Numbered from the stretch's first letter, positions 31,859 through 40,940 are shown. The stretch is 64,000 nucleotides of DNA from an uncultured Pseudomonadota bacterium (GCA_903835655.1 CAILNT010000099.1:19977-83976), one strand, 5' to 3'. The notes: a model not told the origin generated them from the sequence alone. Numbers and translations are program-made.

Positions 31859-33115
31859 TCAGAATTTCAGGTTGGCGTTGAAAAACAGGGTGTCATTGCC
31901 ATAGTTGTAAATTTGCAGGCTAGAAGCCCGGGTTTCGTGCTGCAAGCCGGCGCTCAGCTCGCCCCCCGTCCAGGGCAGGTAGGCCACGGCGAGCGTTTGT
32001 GTCGAGACCTTGTCCACCCGGAGGGTCGGGTCATAACCGACGCTCTTGCGAGCCAGCGCGCCCTGCAAGCTGGTCTTGGGCTGAAATTGCCAGGTGTAGT
32101 TGAGGCTGGCGCCGTCGTTGACGGCATGGTTGGCCGTGTCGTAGGTGCTGTTCCATATTTCGCGGTAGAGCGCCCCGCCCAAAGCGCTCTTGCCGCTCAG
32201 CGCCCAGTTGCCATCGAGCCGGTATTCCGCAGCGGAATAGTCCGTTCCTCCGTTGCCTGCGACGGGGATGGTGTTATTTACCGATACCTGGCCGACGCGC
32301 CCATTCAGTTGCACCTTGCCATCGGCGACCCAGCGCGCGACCAGGCCGAAACTGTGTTCCTGGTAGGACGTGGCCACCCCCTTACCTTTATTGGAATCGG
32401 CCATGTTGTCGGCCAAGGGGTTCCGATCGGGGTAATGGGTGTCGCCGAGGCGGTACTCGACGCCCAGCCTCTCCAGGGTGCGGCCTAGGTAGTAGACGCC
32501 CAGAGTCTTCGACTGGCCCCTCACGTTGCTGCCGCGATCGCCGTCCGCGCTGTGGCGGATCGAAGTGGATTCGGAGCGCAGGGTGGCCTGCCAGCGTGGA
32601 TGAAAGTGGTAGTTGGTTTCGAAATTGAGTCTGTTGCTGTTCACAATGTTGGACGACACGGTGGGGGATTGCTTATCCGCATAGGAGCCCAGAGACTGGT
32701 CGAGGCTACCGCCCAGGTGGCCATCCCAGTGCTTGCCCAGCGTCCATTGCCAGTCGAGTTGGGCGTTATGGCCTGTGTTGTTCAGCAGGCTGCTGTAGCG
32801 GCTGTTGTATTGGTTTCGTTTGGCCTGGGCTTCGGCGGTCACGCGCTGCCGGCCCTGCTTCCAGTCGAGGGCGAAGCCGATGCCCATGGTCTGGTAGGTG
32901 ACTTTTTCCACCGGCGTGGCCAGCGAGGAATTCGAGCGGAACAGATTGCTGTCGGAGCCGATGGTATAGGCTGCCTCCGGCCGGAAGGTATCCCCGTCCA
33001 TGGCCTGCGCCGCGGTTCCGGCCAGGAACAGGAGCAGTGCGACCGCAACACGCAGTCCCCCAGCCGAAAGGGGAAGCGGCGTGGCGGTCGTCATGGCCTC
33101 ATTGCCGCCCGGCAT
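31859..33115 (-). CDS. epsL: EpsL-type outer-membrane beta-barrel, exopolysaccharide biosynthesis
   Basis: A 418-aa outer-membrane barrel of the XrtB/PEP-CTERM-associated EpsL family. It has a signal peptide (LRVAVALLLFLAGTAAQA), the opening FRPEAAYTIGSDSNLFR typical of these proteins, many amphipathic strands and a terminal aromatic residue in LFFNANLKF. The start overlaps the end of epsD by 17 bp; a start seven codons later avoids the overlap but has poor ribosome-site spacing. It lies 105 bp before epsE in the same direction. Confidence 0.9.
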   Translation of the reverse strand: MPGGNEAMTTATPLPLSAGGLRVAVALLLFLAGTAAQAMDGDTFRPEAAYTIGSDSNLFRSNSSLATPVEKVTYQTMGIGFALDWKQGRQRVTAEAQAKRNQYNSRYSSLLNNTGHNAQLDWQWTLGKHWDGHLGGSLDQSLGSYADKQSPTVSSNIVNSNRLNFETNYHFHPRWQATLRSESTSIRHSADGDRGSNVRGQSKTLGVYYLGRTLERLGVEYRLGDTHYPDRNPLADNMADSNKGKGVATSYQEHSFGLVARWVADGKVQLNGRVGQVSVNNTIPVAGNGGTDYSAAEYRLDGNWALSGKSALGGALYREIWNSTYDTANHAVNDGASLNYTWQFQPKTSLQGALARKSVGYDPTLRVDKVSTQTLAVAYLPWTGGELSAGLQHETRASSLQIYNYGNDTLFFNANLKF

Positions 33116-33944
33116 CGGTTTTTTTCACGTAGTCACTCAGGTATTCTATCTTCGCCTGGTCATGCAGTTGCTTGGATAGCACGAGTGCCGCCTCGTGTTT
33201 CCTTGCGTTCGTCAGATAGCGCTCGATATCGTCCCTGGCCTGTCCCAGGGTGCGTGGTTCGCTCCGGGCATCGATCAGGAACAGGATGCTCAGTCTCCCG
33301 TCCTGCATCGAGTCGAGTGCCTGGCCCGGGTGCATGCCCGACAGCCGCGACAACAGTTCCATGGGCAGTTGTTCGGCGGGCTTGGTCGACTGCGCAGCTT
33401 GCGTGGGGAGATTCTGTGCCTTGAGCCACAGCATCAAGTCACCGAGTTTCTGGACTCTGGATAATGCCCGTCTGATCGCAGCGAGGTCGGCCGGTGTGGC
33501 CTGGATGCTGAGTTCCTGAAGTCGGTAGACCCGGCGTTGGGCGAAGAGGGCGGGATTCTTCTGGAAGTACTCGGCGATTTCCGCCTCGGTCGGCTTGGCG
33601 ACCCGGGCCGTCTGCCGCTCCAGATAAGACTGCGCCAAAATCTGGCGGCGTTCGGCGTCGAGTGCCTGTACGACCTGCGGGTCACGATCGATCCCTCTCT
33701 TGATCGCCTCTCGTTCGAGGAGTCGCTCTTCGACCATCGCTCGTAATAGTTGGCCGGTCGCGCGCTGGGTCTGTTCAGGGGAGAGGTGGCCCAATCCGGA
33801 GAGTGCCTGGTCGATCTGGTCGCTCCGGATCGCGTGGCCGTTGACTCTCGCCGCTACACGGGAGTCGTGGTGGTCGCCGCAGCCGACCGTGACCGTCATG
33901 GCCAGCAAGGTGGCGCCCATCCAGTGCAGTGTGTTTGACCTCAT
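33099..33944 (-). CDS. epsD: EpsD-family peptidyl-prolyl cis-trans isomerase, lipoprotein
   Basis: A 281-aa SurA/PrsA-like periplasmic lipoprotein. A lipobox-like TVTVGCGD follows the signal. A SurA-type N-domain (DQIDQALSGLGHLSPEQ) and a parvulin-like core (EIAEYFQKNPALFAQRRVYRLQELSI) follow. EpsD proteins are found in XrtB exopolysaccharide clusters and probably help fold EpsL or PEP-CTERM proteins. It heads the minus-strand eps unit. A motif shared with the epsB upstream region lies about 140 bp upstream. Confidence 0.9.
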   Translation of the reverse strand: MRSNTLHWMGATLLAMTVTVGCGDHHDSRVAARVNGHAIRSDQIDQALSGLGHLSPEQTQRATGQLLRAMVEERLLEREAIKRGIDRDPQVVQALDAERRQILAQSYLERQTARVAKPTEAEIAEYFQKNPALFAQRRVYRLQELSIQATPADLAAIRRALSRVQKLGDLMLWLKAQNLPTQAAQSTKPAEQLPMELLSRLSGMHPGQALDSMQDGRLSILFLIDARSEPRTLGQARDDIERYLTNARKHEAALVLSKQLHDQAKIEYLSDYVKKTDAGRQ

Positions 33945-34078
33945 CGATTCGTGCGCCTGACCTCAAGGGTGAGCGATTATAGAGGAGAAATGTTGCATGG
34001 AATGGCGGCATGACCACAATCTCGTGGTCGGTCCGTGACGAGGGCTGCGCGCACCGGTCAGGCCCGTGAAGTCGGGTG

Positions 34079-34095
34079 TGTCGGAATTTTTTACA
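34079..34095. promoter_or_regulatory. Candidate activator-binding motif upstream of epsD
   Basis: TGTCGGAATTTTTTACA; the reverse complement of the site at 35652-35668 matches it at 14 of 17 positions. Both lie upstream of exosortase-linked genes, as expected for an enhancer site of a PrsR-type activator. No strong sigma-54 core promoter was found between this site and epsD, so the identification is tentative. Confidence 0.5.
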
Positions 34096-34142
34096 CTTCC
34101 CCTGTGAACCGTCGAGCAGTCTGCCGCGACGCATCCGAAAAT

Positions 34143-34170
34143 GAACAACCCCGCCAAAGCGGGGTTGTTC
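34143..34170 (-). terminator. Terminator after the PEP-CTERM genes
   Basis: Perfect 12-bp arms GAACAACCCCGC and GCGGGGTTGTTC around a CAAA loop. On the minus strand the hairpin is followed by ATTTTC, ending the transcript of the two PEP-CTERM genes before the eps unit. Confidence 0.9.
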
Positions 34171-34186
34171 CTGGGCGGAGTTTGCT

Positions 34187-34813
34187 TTACGCCGACTTTC
34201 TACGTGCCGTGTAGCCGACCAGACCCAGACCGGCCAGCATCAGGGCATAGGACTCGGGTTCGGGAACGGGCGGCGTGTTCAATGCGACGCTGTATGCGCC
34301 GCCGTTGGCCGTGGCCGGCCAATGATCGGCACCGTCGAAGAGCTGGGAGGTGCCGGTGGCGGTGCCCGACACCGTTAGCTTGTAATCGCCGGCCGCCAGC
34401 CCGGTAACCACCTTGGATAATGTCGTGACGGTACCCGTTTCGGCCACTGACCAGTCGCCCAGGGAGCCGACGGTGCCTACCTTGACCAGGCTCACATCGA
34501 ATTTGCTGATGTCCTTGGTCGATGTGGTGATATCGCCGACGCCATCATCGACGGGGCCCGAGTTGGAATATTCGCTGGTGACCGACAAGGACACATTGGG
34601 CGTGGTGCTTCCCAGGGTGAAGGCGAAGGTATCCAAAAAATCGATCGACAGAGGCGCCCCAGGGCTGCCGTCATAATTGACGGAAACCGTTTGCTGTAAG
34701 TAAGAGAGTACGTTCGGGATGGTGTAGTCGCTAGCCAGAGCGGCACCGCTTGCAGTCAGGGCGAAACCGGCAACGACGGCCAGATGGGTGAACTTGTTAC
34801 GCATGATTTTCAT
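34187..34813 (-). CDS. PEP-CTERM sorting-domain protein (FxDxF type)
   Basis: A 208-aa exported protein: signal peptide (LAVVAGFALTASGAALAS), a beta-rich body with FLDTFAFTLG matching the FxDxF pattern, and a PEP-CTERM tail VPEPESYALMLAGLGLVGYTARRKSA made of the PEP motif, a hydrophobic span and basic residues. XrtB is expected to cut near the PEP motif. It follows the second PEP-CTERM gene by 22 bp and shares its transcript. The body has no known enzymatic motif; a surface or matrix role is likely. Confidence 0.9.
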   Translation of the reverse strand: MKIMRNKFTHLAVVAGFALTASGAALASDYTIPNVLSYLQQTVSVNYDGSPGAPLSIDFLDTFAFTLGSTTPNVSLSVTSEYSNSGPVDDGVGDITTSTKDISKFDVSLVKVGTVGSLGDWSVAETGTVTTLSKVVTGLAAGDYKLTVSGTATGTSQLFDGADHWPATANGGAYSVALNTPPVPEPESYALMLAGLGLVGYTARRKSA

Positions 34814-34835
34814 TTGAACTCTCCGGGGTCGTTGA

Positions 34836-35480
34836 TCAGTTGTGTGATTTGCGGCGGCGAGCGATGAAACCCACCATGGCCAGGCCGGACAGCATCAAGG
34901 CATAGGCTTCCGGTTCGGGTACGGGAGGCGTGAAGACCTTCCCATCATTGAGTGCGAAGGTGTACTGGCCACCGGAGGATCTGACTGCGCCAGTCGCTAT
35001 CACGGTGTTGTCAGCCAGGTTGTACTTGATGGCCTGGGTGGTGCCGGTAGTCGTGCCGTCGACGACGATCTCGTAGTTGCCGGTCGTCAGCGCATAGACT
35101 TCGGAGAGGCGGTTCGTGACCGAGGCGAAGGTCGCAACCTGGGTGAGCGCATGCGTGACGGGGGCCACCGCGTATATCGTCGCGCTCATGTTGCCGATGT
35201 TCAACTGCGTCGTCGTTACCACTTCCTGCGTGTGGCTGGGATTGAAGTTGTAGGTCACGGTCGGCAGCGAGTCGCCGTTGATGGAAAAAGATGCCGCCTG
35301 ATTTGCGCCGATGGAAAACATATACGTGTCGCTGAAGGTCGAGGCGATCAGGCTCGAATAGTCACGAGACGTGGTGACCAGGGCGCTGGTCAACAGCCCG
35401 TCGTTGAAGGTCGCGGCCGATGCGCTCGAGGCGATACCCGGTGCCAGTACCGCTGTGGCGATGATGTTCATGATTTTCAT
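34836..35480 (-). CDS. PEP-CTERM sorting-domain protein
   Basis: A 214-aa exported protein similar in layout to its neighbour: signal peptide (IIATAVLAPGIASSASA), a Thr/Ser-rich body with FSDTYMFSIG, and tail VPEPEAYALMLSGLAMVGFIARRRKS. The shared architecture, including the TTGTTQAIKYN and ATGTSQLFDG segments before the tail, suggests an old duplication. A near-perfect sigma-54 promoter lies 59 bp upstream of its start codon. Confidence 0.9.
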   Translation of the reverse strand: MKIMNIIATAVLAPGIASSASAATFNDGLLTSALVTTSRDYSSLIASTFSDTYMFSIGANQAASFSINGDSLPTVTYNFNPSHTQEVVTTTQLNIGNMSATIYAVAPVTHALTQVATFASVTNRLSEVYALTTGNYEIVVDGTTTGTTQAIKYNLADNTVIATGAVRSSGGQYTFALNDGKVFTPPVPEPEAYALMLSGLAMVGFIARRRKSHN

Positions 35481-35538
35481 GGGGGCTCCTTAGGTCAACA
35501 GGCGAATTGCCGAAGTATTGGCAATGTAAATACCTAGG

Positions 35539-35555
35539 AGCAAGCCTCGTGCCAG
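35539..35555 (-). promoter_or_regulatory. Sigma-54 promoter for the PEP-CTERM gene pair
   Basis: Minus strand reads CTGGCACGAGGCTTGCT, an exact match to the sigma-54 core (TGGCACG, four bases, TTGCT) with GG and GC ten bases apart. The transcription start should lie about 12 bp further, leaving a leader of about 45 bases before the PEP-CTERM gene at 35480. Confidence 0.88.
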
Positions 35556-35651
35556 AATTCCTATATTGGCAGATAAGTACAGTATAATCAATAAGTTGCA
35601 TTGAAACCTGGGGCATGAGCAGCGATGCCAACGACTGGTTTTGAGTGTGTG

Positions 35652-35668
35652 CGTAAAATTTTCCGACA
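35652..35668. promoter_or_regulatory. Candidate enhancer site between PEP-CTERM genes and epsB
   Basis: CGTAAAATTTTCCGACA, an inverted near-copy of the motif at 34079-34095. Its centre lies about 107 bp from the -24 element of the minus-strand sigma-54 promoter and about 71 bp from a plus-strand candidate, suitable for an enhancer serving both directions. Confidence 0.55.
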
Positions 35669-35727
35669 CTTGCTGGAGACGTTTCGAGCGTGAGGACTCG
35701 GCACCACTGGAAAGGCACCGCCCCGAC

Positions 35728-35745
35728 CCCGGGCCGTGCCTTGCT
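35728..35745 (+). promoter_or_regulatory. Probable sigma-54 promoter for epsB
   Basis: Contains GGGCCGTGCCTTGCT: GG and GC ten bases apart and a full TTGCT, but the -24 box is GGGCCG rather than TGGCACG. It lies about 65 bp upstream of the epsB start. Weaker than the divergent site, so called probable only. Confidence 0.5.
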
Positions 35746-35807
35746 ACCCGGACCGAGGTAGGGTAGATTGCCGCGCTGACGCTACATCAGCTACCCCGTA
35801 ACCTCGC

Positions 35808-37199
35808 ATGCTATCCAGCCAAGTCACGCACCTCAGCCTAGCCTACCGGGGGCGATCCACTAGTGGGGTGATCAAGGCGTTTCACGACCCGGTCTCGGCC
35901 GTGGTGCTGCTCTACGTCATTTGCTGGTTCTATGACGAGCCCTTCGATGCGCCGCTGGTGCTTCTGGCCATCCTCGCCTTCAGCATCTTGTTCCCGGGCA
36001 ACATCACTTACCAGAAGAGTTTTCGGGGCGGCCTGCGTGAAGTCCTGATGCAATGGCCTCTGGTGCTGATGATCCTGTTCGGCATGGGTTACGGCACCCA
36101 TTACCTCGATGCCTTCGATCTGGATATCCTGCGAGCCTGGGCCGTGGTCGTGCCCGTGTTCTGGCTGTTGTCCCACTGGCTGATGCCCAGGTTCGCGCCG
36201 GGCCTGTTTTCCCTGGATGGCATCCGTAACGTGGTGGTCATCGGCGCCAACCAGATCGGCATGCAGTTGGCCAGGCAGTTTCTAGACGAACCACATTGGG
36301 GGGTCACACTACTCGGATTTTTCGATGACCGCAGCGAAGAACGCCTGGGCCCCCAGCTCGAAGGTTTGTTGTTGGGGCCGATTACCGAGGTAGACCACTA
36401 TGTCCGCAAGCACAGCGTCGATGCGCTGTTCATCGCCTTGCCCATGGCTTCCCAGCCGCGCATCACGAAGTTGCTCGATGTACTCAAGGATTCGACCGTC
36501 TCGATCTATTTCGTGCCCGATTTGTTCGTCACCGACCTGATCCAGGCGCGCGTGGACGATATCGGCGGCATTCCCGTGGTGGCGGTGAGGGAGTCTCCCT
36601 TCAACGGTTTCAACGGTCTGGTCAAGCGGTTGAGCGATATCGTGATCGCCAGCATCGCCCTACTGTTGCTAGGGCCGCTGATGCTTGCGGTTGCCCTGGC
36701 GGTCAAGTTCTCTTCGCCCGGGCCGGTTCTGTTCAGGCAGCGGCGCTATGGGCTCGATGGCAGGGAAATCATCATCTACAAATTTCGTTCCATGACCGTC
36801 TGCGAGGATGGCGCCGCGGTGAAGCAGGCGCAGAAGGGCGATCAACGCCTCACGAAGATCGGTGGTTTTTTGCGCCGCGCTTCGCTGGATGAGTTGCCCC
36901 AGTTCATCAATGTGCTGCAAGGGCGCATGAGCGTGGTGGGGCCGCGGCCGCACGCGGTGGCGCACAACGAGACCTACCGCAAGCTGATCAAGGGTTACAT
37001 GGTGCGCCACAAGGTCAGGCCGGGGATCACGGGCTTGGCCCAGGTCAGCGGATTCCGCGGCGAGACCGATACCATAGATAAGATGGAAAAACGCATTGAA
37101 TACGACCTGGAATACCTGCGCAAGTGGTCCTTGAGGCTGGATCTGGAGATCATTCTACGCACGGTCTCACAGGTATTTCGGGATACACAGGCCTACTGA
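35808..37199 (+). CDS. epsB: Undecaprenyl-phosphate glucose phosphotransferase EpsB
   Basis: A 463-aa polyisoprenyl-phosphate sugar-1-phosphate transferase (WcaJ type) that starts exopolysaccharide repeat-unit assembly on the inner face of the membrane. N-terminal spans (about 28-155) are followed by a Rossmann-like CoA-binding domain (VVVIGANQIGMQLARQF). A membrane hairpin leads to the catalytic domain with KRLSDIVIASIALLLLGPLM, YKFRSM, RRASLDELPQFINVLQGRMSVVGPRP and RPGITGLAQVSG. It is divergent from the PEP-CTERM genes. ccoS follows after only 9 bases. Confidence 0.95.
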   Translation: MLSSQVTHLSLAYRGRSTSGVIKAFHDPVSAVVLLYVICWFYDEPFDAPLVLLAILAFSILFPGNITYQKSFRGGLREVLMQWPLVLMILFGMGYGTHYLDAFDLDILRAWAVVVPVFWLLSHWLMPRFAPGLFSLDGIRNVVVIGANQIGMQLARQFLDEPHWGVTLLGFFDDRSEERLGPQLEGLLLGPITEVDHYVRKHSVDALFIALPMASQPRITKLLDVLKDSTVSIYFVPDLFVTDLIQARVDDIGGIPVVAVRESPFNGFNGLVKRLSDIVIASIALLLLGPLMLAVALAVKFSSPGPVLFRQRRYGLDGREIIIYKFRSMTVCEDGAAVKQAQKGDQRLTKIGGFLRRASLDELPQFINVLQGRMSVVGPRPHAVAHNETYRKLIKGYMVRHKVRPGITGLAQVSGFRGETDTIDKMEKRIEYDLEYLRKWSLRLDLEIILRTVSQVFRDTQAY

Positions 37200-37208
37200 T
37201 GGGGCGAT

Positions 37209-37406
37209 ATGGAAATACTTTACCTGTTGATTCCCTTGAGCCTGGTGATCGTCGCGGGAATCGCCTACGTCTTTCTCTGGGCAGTCAAGAGTGGTCAGTT
37301 CGAGGACATGGAAGGGCCGGCGCACCGCATCCTCATGGACGACGAGCCGACGGCGCTCTCCAGTACACAGCGGCCACGGGAGAAATCGGACGGCAATGTC
37401 GATTGA
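37209..37406 (+). CDS. ccoS: cbb3-type cytochrome oxidase assembly protein CcoS
   Basis: A 65-aa single-span membrane protein (ILYLLIPLSLVIVAGIAYVFLWAVKSGQFED) with the family WAVKSGQFEDMEGPAHRIL segment. CcoS is needed for cofactor insertion into cbb3 oxidase. It is unusual that it begins 9 bp after epsB, so it may be co-transcribed with an exopolysaccharide gene. ccoN follows 87 bp later. No ccoI copper ATPase gene is present. Confidence 0.93.
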   Translation: MEILYLLIPLSLVIVAGIAYVFLWAVKSGQFEDMEGPAHRILMDDEPTALSSTQRPREKSDGNVD

Positions 37407-37493
37407 CTTTGCCGTGTGTAATTACTAGCATCCGCGCGTCGAATTTTCGGCGTTCGTTTTTTTGACTTAGCCTCAACTGCGAAGGAGACCCGT

Positions 37494-38951
37494 ATGGAAG
37501 CAACTTACAACTACAAGGTCGTCCGCCAGTTCGCCATCATGACTGTTGTATGGGGAATTGTCGGTATGTTGGTGGGCGTCATACTCGCCTCTCAACTCAT
37601 CTGGCCTACGTTTACCGAAGCCTTGGGGCCCCTGGCTCCCTACCTTTCCTACGGGCGGATTCGTCCCCTGCATACCAACGCGGTGATTTTTGCTTTCGGC
37701 GGTTCCGCGTTGTTCGCCACCTCGCTCTACGTGGTCCAGCGTACTTGTCAGGCGCGTCTCCTGTCTGACGGACTGGCTTCCTTCGTGTTCTGGGGTTGGC
37801 AGATCATCATCGTGCTCGCAGCCGTGACCCTGCCGATGGGGATCACCACCAGCAAGGAATACTCCGAACTGGAGTGGCCCATCGACATCCTGATCACCGT
37901 GGTCTGGGTGGCCTACGCGATCCTGTTCTTCGGCACGGTGATGAAGCGCAAGACCCAGCACATCTATGTGGCCAACTGGTTCTTCGGTGCCTACATCCTC
38001 ACCATCGCTCTCCTGCACTTGGTCAACAGCGCGGAGTTGCCCTGGATCCTGGGCGGGCATACTTCCTTCCTCGGCATGTTCAAATCCTATTCCGCCTATG
38101 CCGGCGTGCAGGACGCCATGGTGCAATGGTGGTACGGCCACAACGCGGTGGGCTTCTTCCTGACCACCGCTTTCCTGGGCATGATGTATTACTTCATCCC
38201 CAAACAGGCTGGCCGTCCGATCTTCTCCTATCGTTTGTCCATCGTGCACTTCTGGACGCTGAACTTCATCTACATGTGGGCCGGCCCGCACCACCTCATG
38301 TATACCGCCCTGCCCGACTGGGCCCAGTCCCTGGGGATGGTGTTCTCGCTGATGCTGATCGCGCCTTCCTGGGGCGGGATGATGAACGGCATCATGACCC
38401 TGTCCGGCGCCTGGCATAAACTGCGCACCGACCCCATCCTCAAGTTCCTGATCACCGCGATGTCCTTCTACGGCATGTCGACCTTCGAAGGCCCGATGAT
38501 GTCCGTGAAGACAGTGAACGCGCTGTCGCATTACACGGACTGGGGCATCGCCCACGTGCATTCCGGCTCCCTGGGCTGGGTGGCGATGATCTCGATGGGC
38601 TCGCTCTACCATCTCATCCCGCGTCTGTGGGGTCGTGAAGAAATGTACAGCGTGAAGCTCATCAACGTGCACTTCTGGTGGTCCACCATCGGTGTGGTGC
38701 TCTACATCGCTTCCATGTGGATCGCCGGCGTGGCCGAAGGCCTGATGTGGCGCGCGACCAACCTCGATGGCACCTTGACCTACAGCTTTGCGCAGTCGGT
38801 CGCAGCAATCTATCCCTTCTACGTCATTCGCCTGGTCGGTGGCACCATGTTCTTCGCCGGCATGCTGCTGATGACCTACAACGTGTGGAAGACAGTCGCC
38901 GCGGGCAAGGCAGTCAACGATGCCCGCATTCCTCAAGCTGTCGCAGCCTAA
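37494..38951 (+). CDS. ccoN: cbb3-type cytochrome c oxidase subunit I
   Basis: CcoN is the catalytic subunit with twelve membrane helices that binds heme b, heme b3 and CuB. The 485-aa protein shows family segments [17 protein letters not shown] (heme-b histidine), [29 protein letters not shown] (CuB histidine and cross-linked tyrosine region), [14 protein letters not shown] and [23 protein letters not shown] lies six bases before the ATG. First gene of ccoNOQP. Confidence 0.98.
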   Translation: MEATYNYKVVRQFAIMTVVWGIVGMLVGVILASQLIWPTFTEALGPLAPYLSYGRIRPLHTNAVIFAFGGSALFATSLYVVQRTCQARLLSDGLASFVFWGWQIIIVLAAVTLPMGITTSKEYSELEWPIDILITVVWVAYAILFFGTVMKRKTQHIYVANWFFGAYILTIALLHLVNSAELPWILGGHTSFLGMFKSYSAYAGVQDAMVQWWYGHNAVGFFLTTAFLGMMYYFIPKQAGRPIFSYRLSIVHFWTLNFIYMWAGPHHLMYTALPDWAQSLGMVFSLMLIAPSWGGMMNGIMTLSGAWHKLRTDPILKFLITAMSFYGMSTFEGPMMSVKTVNALSHYTDWGIAHVHSGSLGWVAMISMGSLYHLIPRLWGREEMYSVKLINVHFWWSTIGVVLYIASMWIAGVAEGLMWRATNLDGTLTYSFAQSVAAIYPFYVIRLVGGTMFFAGMLLMTYNVWKTVAAGKAVNDARIPQAVAA

Positions 38952-38969
38952 CGGACCAGGAGATCATTC

Positions 38970-39581
38970 ATGTTCTCTCACAAGACCATAGAAAAGAACG
39001 TAGGCTTGTTCATCGTGTTGACGTTCATCGTCGTGTCCTTTGGTGGGCTGGTGCAGATCGTGCCGATGTTCTTCCAGAAGTCGACCACAGAACCCATCCC
39101 GGGCCTCAAGCCCTACACCGCCTTGCAACTGACCGGACGCGACATCTACATCCGCGAAGGCTGCGTGGGTTGCCATTCCCAAATGATTCGTCCCTTCCGT
39201 GCCGAGACCGAGCGTTATGGCCACTTCTCCGTGGCCGGCGAGTTCGTCTACGACCGGCCGTTTCTCTGGGGCTCCAAGCGCACCGGTCCGGACCTGCATC
39301 GCGTCGGTGGACGTTATTCGGACGAATGGCATTACACCCATTTGATGAATCCGCGCGATGTGGTGCCCGAGTCCAACATGCCCTCCTATAAGTGGCTGGC
39401 CGACTCCCAGGCAGATGCAGCCGATATCCAGGCCAAGATGAAGACGCTGAACGTCGCAGGCCATGGCTATACGCAGCAGGAGATCAACGATGCGCCCGAT
39501 GCCCTCAAGGGCAAGACCGAAATGGACGCGCTGATCGCCTATCTGCAGGTGCTGGGAACCTTCGGCCCGAAGGATAAATGA
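38970..39581 (+). CDS. ccoO: cbb3-type cytochrome c oxidase subunit II (mono-heme)
   Basis: A 203-aa membrane-anchored cytochrome c. One N-terminal span ([25 protein letters not shown]) is followed by heme site CVGCHSQ and the axial methionine in [10 protein letters not shown]. It passes electrons from CcoP to CcoN. It follows ccoN by 18 bp. Confidence 0.98.
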   Translation: MFSHKTIEKNVGLFIVLTFIVVSFGGLVQIVPMFFQKSTTEPIPGLKPYTALQLTGRDIYIREGCVGCHSQMIRPFRAETERYGHFSVAGEFVYDRPFLWGSKRTGPDLHRVGGRYSDEWHYTHLMNPRDVVPESNMPSYKWLADSQADAADIQAKMKTLNVAGHGYTQQEINDAPDALKGKTEMDALIAYLQVLGTFGPKDK

Positions 39582-39582
39582 C

Positions 39583-39753
39583 ATGAATACTGCCGGCTTC
39601 GTGGGTTCGGTCGTCACGGTTTTCTTCTTCCTGCTGTTCATCGCCATCGTGTGGTGGACGTACCGCCGTGGGAGCAAGGAGACCTATGATGACGCCGCCC
39701 AACTTCCTTTCCAGGAAGATGCTGACGACGCCGGCAAACACCACACAGACTAG
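39583..39753 (+). CDS. ccoQ: cbb3-type oxidase small subunit CcoQ
   Basis: A 56-aa single-span membrane protein (MNTAGFVGSVVTVFFFLLFIA, then VWWTYRRGSKETYDDAAQLPFQED). The YRRGSKETYDDAAxLPF signature is typical of CcoQ/FixQ, which stabilises the oxidase. It starts one base after the ccoO stop and ends 9 bp before ccoP. Confidence 0.95.
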   Translation: MNTAGFVGSVVTVFFFLLFIAIVWWTYRRGSKETYDDAAQLPFQEDADDAGKHHTD

Positions 39754-39762
39754 GAGACACTC

Positions 39763-40758
39763 ATGATTGCTGGATACGCAGTACCCGACTTTGTCAGTGA
39801 GTTCTGGCATTACTACATTGCCGCGATCAGCATTGCCGGGATCATTTTTTCCCTCTGGGTGCTGAGCAGCCAGACCACCAAAAAACTCGCCCACGGTGAA
39901 CAGGCCGAACTGATGGTTCATGCCTGGGATGGCGATCTACAGGAGCTGAACAATCCTTTGCCGCGTTGGTGGATGTGGATGTTCTACGGCCTGACCTTCT
40001 TCGGGATCGGTTACCTCGTGCTCTATCCCGGGCTGGGCAAGTACCCCGGCACCCTGGGCTGGTCTTCTTACCAGGAATGGAAAGACGAGAAGACCAAGGT
40101 CGATGGTGATTTCGAGAAAGTCATGGCGCCCTTCAAGTCGGAAAACTTGATGACCGTCGCGGCGGATCCGAAAGCCCGCGAAATGGGCCAGCACCTGTTC
40201 ATGACCTACTGTTCCCAGTGCCACGGCTCCCAGGCGCAAGGTGGCAAGGGCATCCCCGACCTGACCGACAAGCAATGGCTGTTTGGCGGTTCTCCGGAGG
40301 ATGTCCAGGCCAGTATCGCCAATGGTCACGCCGCCGAAATGCCGCCTATGGGTGACGCGGTGGGCGGAGAAGCCGGTGCCAAAGCGGTGGCGAACTACGT
40401 CCTGTCCCTGGGTGGCAAGCCGCATGATGCGGCGCTGGCCGCTGCGGGCAAGGATAAATTCGCCGCCTGCGAGGCGTGTCATGGTGCCGACGGCAAGGGC
40501 AACAAGGCCGCCGGCTTCCCCGACATCAGCGACAACGTCTGGCAGTATGGCGGCAGCGAATCGGCGATCGTGCAGAGCATCATGAAGGGCCGCAAGGGCG
40601 GGATGCCCGCGCAGCTCGAAGCGCTGGGTGAATCCAAGGTTCACCTGCTGGCCGCGTATGTCTGGGGTCTGGGTGGCGGGCAGCAGCCCGCGCCCGCAGC
40701 CCCCGCGCCCGCCGTGGTGGTGGCTCCCGCGGCTCCTGCGGCTGCGCCGGCTCCATAA
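39763..40758 (+). CDS. ccoP: cbb3-type cytochrome c oxidase subunit III (di-heme)
   Basis: A 331-aa di-heme cytochrome c. Two N-terminal spans are separated by the HAWDGDLQELNNPLPRWWMWMFYGL signature. Heme sites are CSQCH and CEACH, each followed by a distal methionine. An Ala/Pro-rich tail of about 30 residues, longer than usual, ends the protein. A strong terminator follows, closing ccoNOQP. Confidence 0.97.
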   Translation: MIAGYAVPDFVSEFWHYYIAAISIAGIIFSLWVLSSQTTKKLAHGEQAELMVHAWDGDLQELNNPLPRWWMWMFYGLTFFGIGYLVLYPGLGKYPGTLGWSSYQEWKDEKTKVDGDFEKVMAPFKSENLMTVAADPKAREMGQHLFMTYCSQCHGSQAQGGKGIPDLTDKQWLFGGSPEDVQASIANGHAAEMPPMGDAVGGEAGAKAVANYVLSLGGKPHDAALAAAGKDKFAACEACHGADGKGNKAAGFPDISDNVWQYGGSESAIVQSIMKGRKGGMPAQLEALGESKVHLLAAYVWGLGGGQQPAPAAPAPAVVVAPAAPAAAPAP

Positions 40759-40787
40759 TCGGTGCCTGTCCCCGTAGGGGGATGCCG

Positions 40788-40816
40788 AATCCGTTAGCGC
40801 TTGGCGCTAACGGATT
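40788..40816 (+). terminator. Terminator after ccoP
   Basis: Thirteen-base perfect arms AATCCGTTAGCGC / GCGCTAACGGATT with a TTG loop, followed by TTCTTTTTC. It separates ccoNOQP from ccoG. Confidence 0.93.
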
Positions 40817-40940
40817 TTCTTTTTCACGAGACTCGGTTATTTCGAGGCGTGTGTGGGCGGTGTGATGCCCCAGAACCTTGGGCTCCTACCGGAAGGAAGG
40901 GGAAGCTGGCTTGCCCTTGTTAATCAGAAAGAGGAACGCT

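Noticed and set aside
37462..37476. FNR-type site TTGAC...CTCAA before ccoN
   Set aside because: Spacing is five rather than four bases, the right half is mismatched, and it lies only about 20 bp before the start codon.
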